A stretch of DNA of 64,000 nt from an uncultured Desulfobulbus sp. (GTDB taxonomy: Bacteria > Desulfobacterota > Desulfobulbia > Desulfobulbales > Desulfobulbaceae), in assembly GCF_963664075.1 (NCBI RefSeq), contig NZ_OY760916.1, positions 1,924,001 through 1,988,000 of the forward strand, given 5' to 3'. The notes under the pieces are model-generated. The model was not told the DNA's origin. It did no database searches and saw only the letters and a program-made list of their open reading frames with translations. How positions within the stretch are numbered: the first letter of the stretch is position 1; each line of letters starts with the position of its first letter. Positions 55,923 through 64,000 of the stretch are shown here, piece by piece. The position numbers and the translations under genes are program-made.

Positions 55923-56561
55923 ATGGATATACAAGGATTTCGCAAAGACTATCAAAAACCGATATTAAACCGTGAAGCACTGGCGACTGAACCTTTAGCC
56001 CAATTTGAGCGGTGGTTCAAAGAAGCCTGCGATACTGATGTTCTCGAACCCAACGCCATGACGCTTTCCACGGTCAATACAGAAGGGCAACCATCCTCGC
56101 GGACGGTGCTCTTAAAATTCTTTGACCAACATGGCTTTGTTTTCTACACAAATTACAAAAGCCGCAAGGCACATGAGCTCGCCAAAAACAATCGCGTTGC
56201 CCTGCTTTTTCCCTGGATCAAACTTGCTCGACAAGTAGCTATTACCGGTGTTGCTGAAAAGATCAGCGCTGCTGAGTCTGCCCGCTATTTCTCATCCAGG
56301 CCACGGGAAAGTCAGTTGGGAGCCTGGATATCCCGTCAGAGCTCCGTGCTTTCATCACGGCAGATGCTGATGCTTGAATTTGAGAAAATTAAAAATAAAT
56401 TTAGTCGGGGTGAAATTCCTTTACCTGATTTTTGGGGAGGGTATCGTGTACGCCCCCAGACGGTCGAGTTCTGGCAAGGGCAGACCAGTCGCCTTCATGA
56501 TCGCTTTCTCTACACCCTTGATTCGAGTGGGCAATGGTCGCTCGAGCGCCTTGCGCCCTGA
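55923..56561 (+). CDS. pdxH: Pyridoxamine 5'-phosphate oxidase PdxH
   Basis: An FMN-dependent enzyme oxidising pyridoxamine or pyridoxine 5'-phosphate to pyridoxal 5'-phosphate (212 residues). It has RTVLLKFFDQHGFVFYTNY, SRKAHELAKN, PWIKLARQV and the C-terminal RPQTVEFWQGQTSRLHDR motif. These match the canonical E. coli PdxH, and length is normal. It would serve PLP enzymes such as alanine racemase. An oxygen-dependent oxidase in an apparent anaerobe is notable but not unusual. Confidence 0.95.
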   Translation: MDIQGFRKDYQKPILNREALATEPLAQFERWFKEACDTDVLEPNAMTLSTVNTEGQPSSRTVLLKFFDQHGFVFYTNYKSRKAHELAKNNRVALLFPWIKLARQVAITGVAEKISAAESARYFSSRPRESQLGAWISRQSSVLSSRQMLMLEFEKIKNKFSRGEIPLPDFWGGYRVRPQTVEFWQGQTSRLHDRFLYTLDSSGQWSLERLAP

Positions 56562-56621
56562 TTTGAAGCTCTCTATGCAGCTATTATTGATCCAGCATTA
56601 TACAAACCTAGGATATGAACT

Positions 56622-58466
56622 ATGCGTTTTCTGATTATCTTGATTGTGCTGTTTTCGTTTACAGGGGGCGGGTTGGCTGAAAACAAGCCCGTTGATGCTG
56701 TTCAAATCCAGGAGGCTACTCTAGCTCCAAAGCATGGTAATGGCAGCGCTAAAATTGCTATAAAACCCATCTCCACCAGAGTTGAAAAAACCGTTTCTCA
56801 GGTAAAATCCGAGAACGTCGTAAAACAAACTGCAGCCAAGACCAGCGAGCCGATACAAATTGAATCCGTACTGACCAAAGGGGTTAATGGCCAAAATGCC
56901 GATGAAACTCTACAGATGCTCACTGCTTTGGTTGAGCTGCAGAAAAACCTCAAAGCGCAAATTGCCACGATCAATGCGCGCATAGAGAAGAGTTCCTCGA
57001 TTTCCGAGCAGGAAACCCTGAAGGAAGAGCTGAAAAATCTTGATAAACAACTTAACGAAACCGGAATTGACTTCGAACGCTTAGCCACGGGAGTCGATTC
57101 AAGCGCTTTTTCCAACCAAGCTAAGACAACATTCAGCTGGAAAGAAGAAGTCGCGACCTTACTTGAACCAAGTATTAAAGAACTCAAGGCCCTGACAGCC
57201 AAGGCCAGACAAAAGTCTGATCTCAAAGATACGATCAACACCTACCAGGAACAGGCAAAAACTGCCAAGGCAGCCGTTGAGCATCTTAAAAAACTTATTG
57301 AGAATACAAAATCACCAGAGATAAAAAATTATTTGGGAGAGCTGCTACCTGCCTGGGAAAATATGGACAAGCGGGTCAATGGCAAACTTGAGCTTGCCCA
57401 AAAAGAGCTGGGTAAACTTGAGCTCAATGATGTCTCCTTTTTTCAGAGCTCCAGTGACTCCATTCGTAACTTTTTTCGAGAACGAGGCTTGTACCTGTTG
57501 CTTGCCTTTGGGGCTTTTATTCTCATTTTTATTGTTTTTCGCCTTTTAGCGCGTTTCATCCTGGCCATTTTACCTGGCGCTCGCAAAGAGCAGCGTCCAG
57601 TCCACATCCGTTTTGTAGAACTCTTTTTACAGGCATTTTCTATAATCTTCGCCGTGTCAGGATTTATCCTTGTGCTTTACATGGCAGAAGACTGGTTTCT
57701 TTTGAGTGCCACCATCATTTTTGTCCTTGGTCTGATTTGGACAGTTCGTCAAACCCTGCCTAAAATGTGGCAACAGGTTCGGTTGATGTTAAACATGGGG
57801 TCAGTCCGTGAAGGTGAACGTATCATCTACCAGAACGTGCCTTGGCGGGTGGAAACAATTAACCTATTTTGTAAACTCCATAATCCGACTCTTAAAGTTC
57901 AGTTACGTCTCCCAATAGAAACTATGATTGGGCAAATTTCTCGTCCTTACGAAGAAAATGAGCCCTGGTTTCCCTGTGCAGTTGGTGACTGGGTCGCCAT
58001 TGACGGGAAAAGTAATGCAAAGGTGGTCAGTCTGACCCACGAACTGGTCGAAGTGGTCGAGCTTGGCGGTCGCAAAATCGTTTATTCCACCGGTGAGTTT
58101 ATGGGGCTGCAACCTGCCAACCTGTCCACCAACTTTTTTGTTCGCGTGGTCTTTGGGCTTTCCTACGACCTGCAACAGGAAATTACATCAACGGTTCTCG
58201 AAAAGCTTAACGATTATATGCAGCTGAAATTTGAAGAGGCAGGTTTTGCTCAACATTGCTTAAGTCTGAGTGTTGATTTTCTCCAGGCGGGGGCTTCTTC
58301 TCTTGATGTAGTAATTTTTGCCAATATGAAAGGCGATCAAGCCCCTATTATTGGTCGCATTGAACGCTCAATTTCTCGTTGGTGTGTTGAATGCTGTAAT
58401 CAGAATAACTGGGAGATTCCTTTTCCGCAGCTCACTGTGCATCTGCCGGAAAATACTGATGAGTAA
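56622..58466 (+). CDS. MscS-like membrane protein with long coiled-coil periplasmic domain
   Basis: A 614-residue protein with a signal peptide (about 1-19). A long charged, coiled-coil-like region (about 95-275) precedes three hydrophobic helices (about 288-312, 332-353, 357-375). A C-terminal cytoplasmic region (about 390-610) resembles the MscS beta/alpha-beta vestibule (VGDWVAIDGKSNAKVVSL, then VYSTGEFMGLQPANLSTN). The pore helix lacks the usual Gly/Ala pattern of MscS TM3. A mechanosensitive-channel role is therefore uncertain. It is separated from glcD by only 8 bases. Confidence 0.75.
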   Translation: MRFLIILIVLFSFTGGGLAENKPVDAVQIQEATLAPKHGNGSAKIAIKPISTRVEKTVSQVKSENVVKQTAAKTSEPIQIESVLTKGVNGQNADETLQMLTALVELQKNLKAQIATINARIEKSSSISEQETLKEELKNLDKQLNETGIDFERLATGVDSSAFSNQAKTTFSWKEEVATLLEPSIKELKALTAKARQKSDLKDTINTYQEQAKTAKAAVEHLKKLIENTKSPEIKNYLGELLPAWENMDKRVNGKLELAQKELGKLELNDVSFFQSSSDSIRNFFRERGLYLLLAFGAFILIFIVFRLLARFILAILPGARKEQRPVHIRFVELFLQAFSIIFAVSGFILVLYMAEDWFLLSATIIFVLGLIWTVRQTLPKMWQQVRLMLNMGSVREGERIIYQNVPWRVETINLFCKLHNPTLKVQLRLPIETMIGQISRPYEENEPWFPCAVGDWVAIDGKSNAKVVSLTHELVEVVELGGRKIVYSTGEFMGLQPANLSTNFFVRVVFGLSYDLQQEITSTVLEKLNDYMQLKFEEAGFAQHCLSLSVDFLQAGASSLDVVIFANMKGDQAPIIGRIERSISRWCVECCNQNNWEIPFPQLTVHLPENTDE

Positions 58467-58474
58467 GTATTTTT

Positions 58475-59902
58475 ATGTTGAATGAAGATATTCTCAATCG
58501 AATTGAGAAAATTGTTGGGTCAGGCCATGTATCCTGGCAAAAGGTTGATCTGATTACCCACTCTTTTGACGCAACTCAGCGTCAATGTTTGCCTGATGTG
58601 GTCGTGCATCCAGCGACCACGCAGGAGATCAGTCTGATCGTTAAGCTGGCCAATGAAGAGAAAATACCGATCCTGCCCCGTGGAGCCGGGTCAGGTTTTA
58701 CTGGCGGTAGCCTGCCTATCTACGGTGGTATCGTTCTGGTACTCACTCGAATGAATCGTATTCTTGAAATCGATACCGACAACCTTGTTGCTGTGGTCGA
58801 ACCTGGGGTGATTACGGCCCACCTGCAACGTAAGGTTGAGCAGGTAGGCTTGTTCTATCCCCCTGATCCTGCCTCCAAAGAGTTTTCTACCCTGGGAGGC
58901 AATGTGGCTGAATGTGCTGGTGGGCCAAGATGCGTTAAATACGGAGTAACCCGTGATTATGTTATGGGACTCACGGTGGTGACGCCAACCGGAGATGTCA
59001 TTAAAACCGGTGGCCGCGCCATTAAAAACGTGGTGGGGTACGATCTGACCCGATTGATTGTCGGTGCCGAGGGAACCCTGGGGGTTGTCACCGAAATTAT
59101 TCTGCGCCTCATCCCAAAACCTGAGGCCCGCAAGACCATGCTGGTGGCCCTGAGCTCAATAGAAGGCGCTGCTGAGGGAGTGTCAACAATCATCCGCGGA
59201 AAGATTATTCCTACTACCTTAGAATTTATCGACAATTCCGCACTCAATTGTATTCGTCAGGCCGGTGGGGATCTGGGGCTGCCCGAGACAACCCAGGCGG
59301 TGCTTATCGTTGAGGTTGATGGAGCCACAGATCAGCTTGATCCCCAGGTAGCACGGATACAAGAGCTGCTTGCTCCGCTGGGTGTGCTTGAAGTACGCGT
59401 GGCAGCAACACAGGATGAATCTGAGGCAATCTGGAAGGTCCGGCGAGCAATCAGCCCGAGCCTCCGTCGGCTCAACCCCCATAAATTCAATGAGGATATA
59501 GTCGTACCACGCTCTCGGGTTCCGGAAATGATTCGCGCCCTTGAAAAAATTTCAACCAGGTACAATGTTCCCATCGTGAATTTTGGTCATGCGGGGGATG
59601 GCAATATTCACGTCAACGTAATGGTTGATTTGAATACATCGGGTATGGGGGAGACCGTTGAACAGGTACTTAAAGAAATTTTTGCAACCACCGTTGCCCT
59701 CCAGGGATCAGTGAGTGGAGAACATGGTATTGGCACAGCCAAGCAACCCTACATTGCACTTGAACTCAGCTCTGAAACCCTTGGTGCCATGTGCGCCATT
59801 AAAAAAGCGCTTGATCCATTGAACATTATGAATCCCGGTAAAATCTTTCCTGAGTTGAGTCCCGAGTCTCCCCTGCCCTTATTGGAACATTCTGCAGTAT
59901 GA
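58475..59902 (+). CDS. GlcD-like FAD-linked 2-hydroxyacid oxidase subunit
   Basis: A 475-residue flavoprotein oxidising glycolate, D-lactate or a related 2-hydroxy acid. The FAD-binding PCMH domain includes PRGAGSGFTGGSLP and TLGGNVAECAGGPRCVKYG. The C-terminal domain has FGHAGDGNIHVNVM and GEHGIGTAKQ, typical of GlcD or D-lactate dehydrogenase. It overlaps the next gene by four bases (ATGA). Together they resemble the glycolate/lactate oxidase pair; the actual substrate is not determined. Confidence 0.93.
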   Translation: MLNEDILNRIEKIVGSGHVSWQKVDLITHSFDATQRQCLPDVVVHPATTQEISLIVKLANEEKIPILPRGAGSGFTGGSLPIYGGIVLVLTRMNRILEIDTDNLVAVVEPGVITAHLQRKVEQVGLFYPPDPASKEFSTLGGNVAECAGGPRCVKYGVTRDYVMGLTVVTPTGDVIKTGGRAIKNVVGYDLTRLIVGAEGTLGVVTEIILRLIPKPEARKTMLVALSSIEGAAEGVSTIIRGKIIPTTLEFIDNSALNCIRQAGGDLGLPETTQAVLIVEVDGATDQLDPQVARIQELLAPLGVLEVRVAATQDESEAIWKVRRAISPSLRRLNPHKFNEDIVVPRSRVPEMIRALEKISTRYNVPIVNFGHAGDGNIHVNVMVDLNTSGMGETVEQVLKEIFATTVALQGSVSGEHGIGTAKQPYIALELSSETLGAMCAIKKALDPLNIMNPGKIFPELSPESPLPLLEHSAV

Positions 59903-61161
59903 GTACACAGAAAGAACTTGAGGAATATGGCCACTACCTCCAGCAATGCGTTCGCTGCGGAGCTTGCCAGGCCCATTGTCCCGTTTATGGAGAAACTTGC
60001 GAGGAAGGCTCTGTGGCTCGAGGAAAAATTGTCCTGGCTACCTCTGTACTCAGTGGACAGATTGAACTCGATGAACGGCTTCAGGAAGAAATCAGCCTCT
60101 GCCTGCTCTGTGGTTCCTGCGTCGCCAATTGCCCTAACAAAGTCCCCACGGATAAGATTGTCGGAGCCCTGCGCCGTAAAATTACCAATCAGCATGGGCT
60201 TTCCTCTGTAGGGAAAAAAGTAGCCAAGGTTACGGGATCCAGATCCCTGATGAAGACCCTGATCAAGGGTGCCGAACTGCTCTCTCCCCTGCTTTTTAAA
60301 AAAATTCCAGAGTCCAGTGGGCTTCGACTCCGCTTTTCCCCCGAGATACTTAAAGGACGAAGTTTACCAGCGCTTCCAGACCGAACCCTCTTTGAGAGAG
60401 TACCAGAATTTCTGCAAGGGGACCCTGATAAGGCAATTGTTACAGTTTTTGCCGGTTGCGCTTTGAGTTATATTTATCCCCAATGGGGCGAACTTTTGGT
60501 TCGAATCCCTCACCGCCTGGGCTTTTCGGTCTATTTTCCTAAAAAACAGGGGTGTTGCGGCATGCCCGCGCTTTCTTCTGGAAACAGTTCTTTAATTGAT
60601 CAACTCAGTCAAGCGAATATACAGGCACTAAAGCACCAAAAAAGTTCCGTTATCCTGACAGGCTGTGCATCCTGTCGAGAGATGCTCGCTGGCCATTATG
60701 CAGAAAAATCCGGTTCTCCTTTTGACGCGAAGATTCTCGACATCCATCAATTTCTTCGAGAAAACGGAGTGGAAGAAACCCTCGCTACACTTTCACCCAA
60801 AGAGCAAAAAATAAAGGTCACCTATCATGATCCCTGTCATTTACGCAGTGAGGGGATAACCAGAGAACCACGTGCCCTTCTCAAGGCTTTGCCTCAGGTC
60901 GATTATATCGAGATGGAAAGCGCAGCTCTTTGTTGTGGACTTGGAGGAACCTTTACTGCTCTTCATCCTGATTTGAGCCGTATGATTGGAGATAAAAAAA
61001 GCGTAGGGCTCAAAAAATCAAAAGCGAACATTGTGGCTTCCAGTTGCCCTGGATGTATTCTTCAGTTGCAGGATATTATTGACCGTAACGGCTTAAAAAT
61101 GCAGGCGCTGCATAGCCTCGAGCTCATAGATCAGGCCCTTGCCGATGCCCAAAAGCGTTAA
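59899..61161 (+). CDS. GlcF-like iron-sulfur subunit
   Basis: A 420-residue iron-sulfur electron-transfer subunit. Two ferredoxin-type motifs (CVRCGACQAHCPVYGE and CLLCGSCVANCP) would bind [4Fe-4S] clusters. Two CCG domains follow (KKQGCCGMP and ALCCGLGG, with HDPCH), probably binding further iron-sulfur or heme sites. Such subunits pass electrons from the flavoprotein to quinone or a heterodisulfide-reductase-like partner. It overlaps the LarA-like gene by 17 bases from that gene's ATG. Confidence 0.92.
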   Translation: MSTQKELEEYGHYLQQCVRCGACQAHCPVYGETCEEGSVARGKIVLATSVLSGQIELDERLQEEISLCLLCGSCVANCPNKVPTDKIVGALRRKITNQHGLSSVGKKVAKVTGSRSLMKTLIKGAELLSPLLFKKIPESSGLRLRFSPEILKGRSLPALPDRTLFERVPEFLQGDPDKAIVTVFAGCALSYIYPQWGELLVRIPHRLGFSVYFPKKQGCCGMPALSSGNSSLIDQLSQANIQALKHQKSSVILTGCASCREMLAGHYAEKSGSPFDAKILDIHQFLRENGVEETLATLSPKEQKIKVTYHDPCHLRSEGITREPRALLKALPQVDYIEMESAALCCGLGGTFTALHPDLSRMIGDKKSVGLKKSKANIVASSCPGCILQLQDIIDRNGLKMQALHSLELIDQALADAQKR

Positions 61162-61975
61162 CCTTCGTTTCGGTGAGGGGGGTATCACCTTTCAGGTGCC
61201 ACCCAAAACCCAGTTTCTCAAACCAGGTGAACCTGAAAACAGGGTAAATTTAGAGGGCTTAGGCCTTAGGCTGAGCTCTCTTTTACCCGCTCCCCTGCCC
61301 TCTTGCCGCGTTGCCATTGTCGTAGCTGATAAAACAAGACTCTGCAGTTACCAAACGATTCTCCCCTGGCTGATAGATTTCTTGCTTTCTTTGGGTATAG
61401 CCAAAGATCAACTTTGCTTCTACATCAGCGACGGTCAGGTGGTTGACTACAGCTGTGGAGCATCGTATACTGATTTTCTCGAGGCATGTGCACTGCACGA
61501 TCAGCACTTTCGCCTCCCCTGCGAGAGTCAGTACTCGATGGTCATTGCATCCGCGGGTGGATTCCCCAAAGATATAAATTTTATCCAATCCCATAAGGCT
61601 ATCAACAATGCCGCGGGCTTTGTCAAAGACGGTGGCCAGCTCATTGTTCTGGCCCAGTGTCCTGACGGAATCGGCTCCAGTACCTTTATTCCCTACTTTA
61701 CAATGGGTGCACAGGAAGCATATGCGGTGCTTGTAAAATCCTACACGGGAAACGGGGGGACGGCTCTTTCCATGATGGCAAAAAAAAAACGGATACGCAT
61801 ACGGTTAGTAAGCGAGATCCCCCCTGAACTCTGCCAGCAAATGGATGTCCGGTCGATATCGATCAAGCAGGCGCAAGCAGCTCTCTTCCTTGAGACCAAC
61901 GCGGCAATTATCGAAAACAGTTCCATGATTATCTGTGGAACTGAATCTACACCAAAGCGCCCCACAAAGTGGTAG
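61145..61975 (+). CDS. Short LarA-like (lactate racemase family) protein
   Basis: A 276-residue protein with the N-terminal LarA element VVADKTR (like the DDxTR nucleotide site) and the C-terminal element SAGGFPKDINFIQSHKA found around the catalytic Lys of LarA. Full-length LarA has about 420 residues. Here about 150 residues between these elements seem absent, including the His-rich centre that binds the nickel-pincer cofactor. It is probably not an active nickel racemase. It overlaps the GlcF-like gene; ATG chosen at 61145, with a TTG at 61139 as alternative. It may sense or bind a 2-hydroxy acid. Confidence 0.6.
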   Translation: MPKSVNLRFGEGGITFQVPPKTQFLKPGEPENRVNLEGLGLRLSSLLPAPLPSCRVAIVVADKTRLCSYQTILPWLIDFLLSLGIAKDQLCFYISDGQVVDYSCGASYTDFLEACALHDQHFRLPCESQYSMVIASAGGFPKDINFIQSHKAINNAAGFVKDGGQLIVLAQCPDGIGSSTFIPYFTMGAQEAYAVLVKSYTGNGGTALSMMAKKKRIRIRLVSEIPPELCQQMDVRSISIKQAQAALFLETNAAIIENSSMIICGTESTPKRPTKW

Positions 61976-62096
61976 AAGAAAAGATTCTTGCCAGTTTCAT
62001 GGACTCATGCTAAGGAAACCACATTCAATTCCTTTATGAACAACCGATGCGCACCATGCGCACCCGGCCTGTCATTTAACAACCCACCTCGTGATC

Positions 62097-63449
62097 ATGC
62101 GCAAAAAAAATGGTTTTGTCAGCCTGTTTGCCTCAGTGCAACTGGCCCTTTTCCTCCTCTTTATTCTTGCAGCAACCTCCATCATCGGCACCATAATTCC
62201 TCAAAATCAAAGTTACGGCTTTTACGTCCAACAGTTTGGGGAAAAAACAGCTCAATTTTTTGGACTGCTTGATATTGCTGATATGTATAATTCCTGGTGG
62301 TTTCTCAGCCTGCTTGGATTTTTTGCTCTCAATCTCATTGTCTGCAGCGTAGAACGAATCCCTCAAGTTTTTCGTATCCTCAGCCGTGATCTGGGGACGA
62401 CATCTACGGAGCAACTGAAGAAAATGCCTCTGCAGCATGCGTACACCCTTTCCACGACCATGGATGCGGCTGCACACGAAGTAAATTCTTTTTTCCAAAC
62501 ACTTGGATTTAAGGCACAAAAGTTACCAAGGAACGATGGCTTGCTTTTTGTTGCCCAGAGGGGTGGGTGGAGTCGTTTTGGCGTCTATGTCGTCCATTGT
62601 TCTATCCTCGTGGTCCTTTTGGGAGCTGTCATTGGCTCATCCACTATTGCTCAAAAAGTTCTCCATAATCCCAATTTTGCCTTTAAAGGAGCAATGATGC
62701 TCCCTGAAGGGCAGGCCTCAAGTCATATTAATGCGTTTAAGGGGGGCCAGCATATTGATCTTGATTTCCAACTTTTCTGCAAAGATTTCACTATCGAATA
62801 TTATTCCAATGGAATGCCCAAAACCTATCGTTCAGAGGTGGCAATACTTGAGGGAGGTACGGAAGTTCGTCATGCGATCATTGAGGTTAACAAGCCACTC
62901 ACCTATAAAGGGGTGACCTTTTACCAATCAAGTTATCAGCCTTTCCAGAACTATCGAGTAGAGATTAAACGCGAAACCGACGGTCTGACGACCAGTTCCC
63001 GCATTGGTGTAGCCAAAGAGGTCCTTTGGGATGAGACGGGGGTTCGTTACGGTATTCTCAACCGAGAAAACCGTGGAGAGGTGACCAGACGGCTTAAAAT
63101 CTGGTTTACTGATGATAAGGGGAAGGCCTCTGTTTTTTGGCTGCAGGCCGGGCAGGAGGCCAAAATTGAACGTCCCGGGGAGAGCTACACCTTAAAGGTT
63201 GATCAGGCTTATGCCACCGGTTTGCAAGCAACCAAAGACCCTGGAGTTGGACTGGTCTATAGCGGTTGTATCTTCATGCTTCTGGGGCTTTATGTGGCCT
63301 TTTTTCTCTCACATCGGCGTCTCTATGGAATTATTCAGGTTGAAGGCTCCGAGTGCCGAATACTTTTGGCTGGCGATGCCAATAAAAACAAGGTAGGTTT
63401 TGAAAGGAAATTTACTGAGCGTATCAAGCGTTTAGATCAATTTCCCTGA
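62097..63449 (+). CDS. resB: Cytochrome c biogenesis protein ResB
   Basis: A 450-residue membrane protein of system II cytochrome c maturation, working with CcsA/ResC to deliver and attach heme outside the membrane. Three N-terminal helices (about 10-32, 60-85, 150-175) precede a large extracytoplasmic domain with VTFYQSSYQPF. A final helix (about 395-415) closes it. The match to ResB is good. The ATG at 62097 is chosen; a GTG at 62091 is also possible. It precedes the ccsB/resC-type gene by 44 bases. Confidence 0.92.
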   Translation: MRKKNGFVSLFASVQLALFLLFILAATSIIGTIIPQNQSYGFYVQQFGEKTAQFFGLLDIADMYNSWWFLSLLGFFALNLIVCSVERIPQVFRILSRDLGTTSTEQLKKMPLQHAYTLSTTMDAAAHEVNSFFQTLGFKAQKLPRNDGLLFVAQRGGWSRFGVYVVHCSILVVLLGAVIGSSTIAQKVLHNPNFAFKGAMMLPEGQASSHINAFKGGQHIDLDFQLFCKDFTIEYYSNGMPKTYRSEVAILEGGTEVRHAIIEVNKPLTYKGVTFYQSSYQPFQNYRVEIKRETDGLTTSSRIGVAKEVLWDETGVRYGILNRENRGEVTRRLKIWFTDDKGKASVFWLQAGQEAKIERPGESYTLKVDQAYATGLQATKDPGVGLVYSGCIFMLLGLYVAFFLSHRRLYGIIQVEGSECRILLAGDANKNKVGFERKFTERIKRLDQFP

Positions 63450-63493
63450 TCAAGCCCACCTCACCTTTGTCCATTTCTGCTTACGGATTATCT

Positions 63494-64000
63494 ATGGAGA
63501 GCTCTCTGTTCTTTGGCCTGGCCATGATCGCCTATATTTTGGCAGCGGCGTTTTATCTGGCCCTATTACTGTTTAAAAACGAGAAGGTCGGTTTCATCGG
63601 CATGATCTTCGCGGTGGGTGGAGTCTTGCTGCAAACAATCGCGCTTGGGCTGCGCTGGTATGAATCGTATCAGATCGGTGTCGGTCATGCCCCTTTGACT
63701 AATATGTATGAGTCTCTGGTCTTTTTTGCCTGGTGCACCACCCTTTTCTATCTTGGACTGGAATATCGTTTTAAGGCACGTATTATGGGAGCCTTTGTCA
63801 TGCCCTGTGTTGCTGTGGCCATGGCCTACGCCTCTCTCTCACCCCGTATTGATGACACCATCAGTCCGCTTATTCCTGCTTTGCAGTCCAATTGGCTCAT
63901 AGCCCATGTGGTCACCTGTTTTATTGGCTATGGCGCCTTTGCCGTGGCTGGCGGTCTGGGCATGATGTATTTATTAAAGAGTACAGACAAGCACCAAGCA
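63494..64000 (+). CDS. Cytochrome c biogenesis protein CcsB/ResC-type (partial)
   Basis: The first 169 codons of a membrane protein running off the window. Helices include LFFGLAMIAYILAAAFYLAL and VGGVLLQTIALGLRW. The family features HAPLTNMYESLVFFAW and the C-terminal start of HVVTCFIGYGAFAVAGG match CcsA/CcsB/ResC heme-handling proteins. With ResB it forms the heme lyase. The ATG at 63494 gives MESSLFFG. The WWD domain should lie outside the window. Confidence 0.92.
   Translation, partial: MESSLFFGLAMIAYILAAAFYLALLLFKNEKVGFIGMIFAVGGVLLQTIALGLRWYESYQIGVGHAPLTNMYESLVFFAWCTTLFYLGLEYRFKARIMGAFVMPCVAVAMAYASLSPRIDDTISPLIPALQSNWLIAHVVTCFIGYGAFAVAGGLGMMYLLKSTDKHQA

Overview
The window looks like a chromosomal segment of a Gram-negative, anaerobic, sulfate-reducer-like bacterium. 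My best guess is Desulfobacterota, close to the Desulfobulbaceae. I infer this from gene content and order, not from a search: an rpsF-rpsR-(DUF2232)-rplI-dnaB order, LptE and AsmA (outer membrane), a ResB/CcsB (system II) cytochrome c pathway, a GlcD/GlcF-type 2-hydroxyacid oxidase pair, a 2x[4Fe-4S]-type ferredoxin, short-form ArgA-like acetyltransferase, TSCPD and Lin0512 proteins. Base composition is moderate, with AT-rich intergenic regions. No rRNA, tRNA, intact insertion sequence, prophage or CRISPR array was seen.

Layout. 1-3.3 kb: end of a chemotaxis cluster (MCP tail, CheW, CheB, CheR, single-receiver regulator), then MazG. 3.9-12 kb: ribosomal proteins S6, S18 and L9, DnaB, LeuRS, LptE, DusB and a phosphatase remnant. 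12.3-15.5 kb (minus): Sel1-repeat protein and AsmA. 15.7-23.1 kb: MobB, CorA, a hybrid histidine kinase with a substrate-binding-like sensor, LipB-LipA and a metallo-hydrolase. 23.7 kb: an AhpD-like protein. 24.2-30.6 kb (minus): an acetoin/2,3-butanediol catabolic operon (acoC, Lin0512 protein, acoA, acoB, acoX, DUF6506 protein, butanediol-type dehydrogenase). It is transcribed away from the sigma-54 activator acoR, and the intergenic region carries a good -24/-12 promoter and two phased palindromes. 33.9-35.1 kb: a LysW-like zinc-ribbon protein and a YitT membrane protein. 35.2-39 kb: potABCD polyamine uptake operon. 39.3-43.4 kb: envelope and periplasmic proteins (DUF2057, porin, a circularly permuted choice-of-anchor I protein). 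43.5-52.2 kb (minus): TSCPD protein, SecA, acetyltransferase, ArgRS, alanine racemase, ferredoxin and small membrane proteins. 52.5-58.5 kb: small Cys protein, DUF2156, LysE-type exporter, sirtuin, PdxH, MscS-like protein. 58.5-64 kb: glcD-glcF-short LarA-like gene, then resB-ccsB running off the end.

Functional links. LipB/LipA make the lipoyl group that the AcoC E2 subunit needs; no dihydrolipoamide dehydrogenase (E3) gene is in the aco operon, so E3 must come from elsewhere. The GlcD/GlcF pair overlaps a LarA-like gene, suggesting lactate or glycolate oxidation. The ResB/CcsB pair supports c-type cytochrome assembly for anaerobic respiration.

Most notable: a precise circular permutation of the choice-of-anchor I beta-propeller (41776-43401); a LarA homologue missing the middle of the enzyme inside a glcDF operon; a ferredoxin with Asp replacing the second Cys of cluster I; a dispersed palindromic intergenic repeat with the end sequence CCTGAATCCGTGA in at least four copies; the paired palindromes upstream of the aco promoter; and tandem subunit-binding domains in AcoC.
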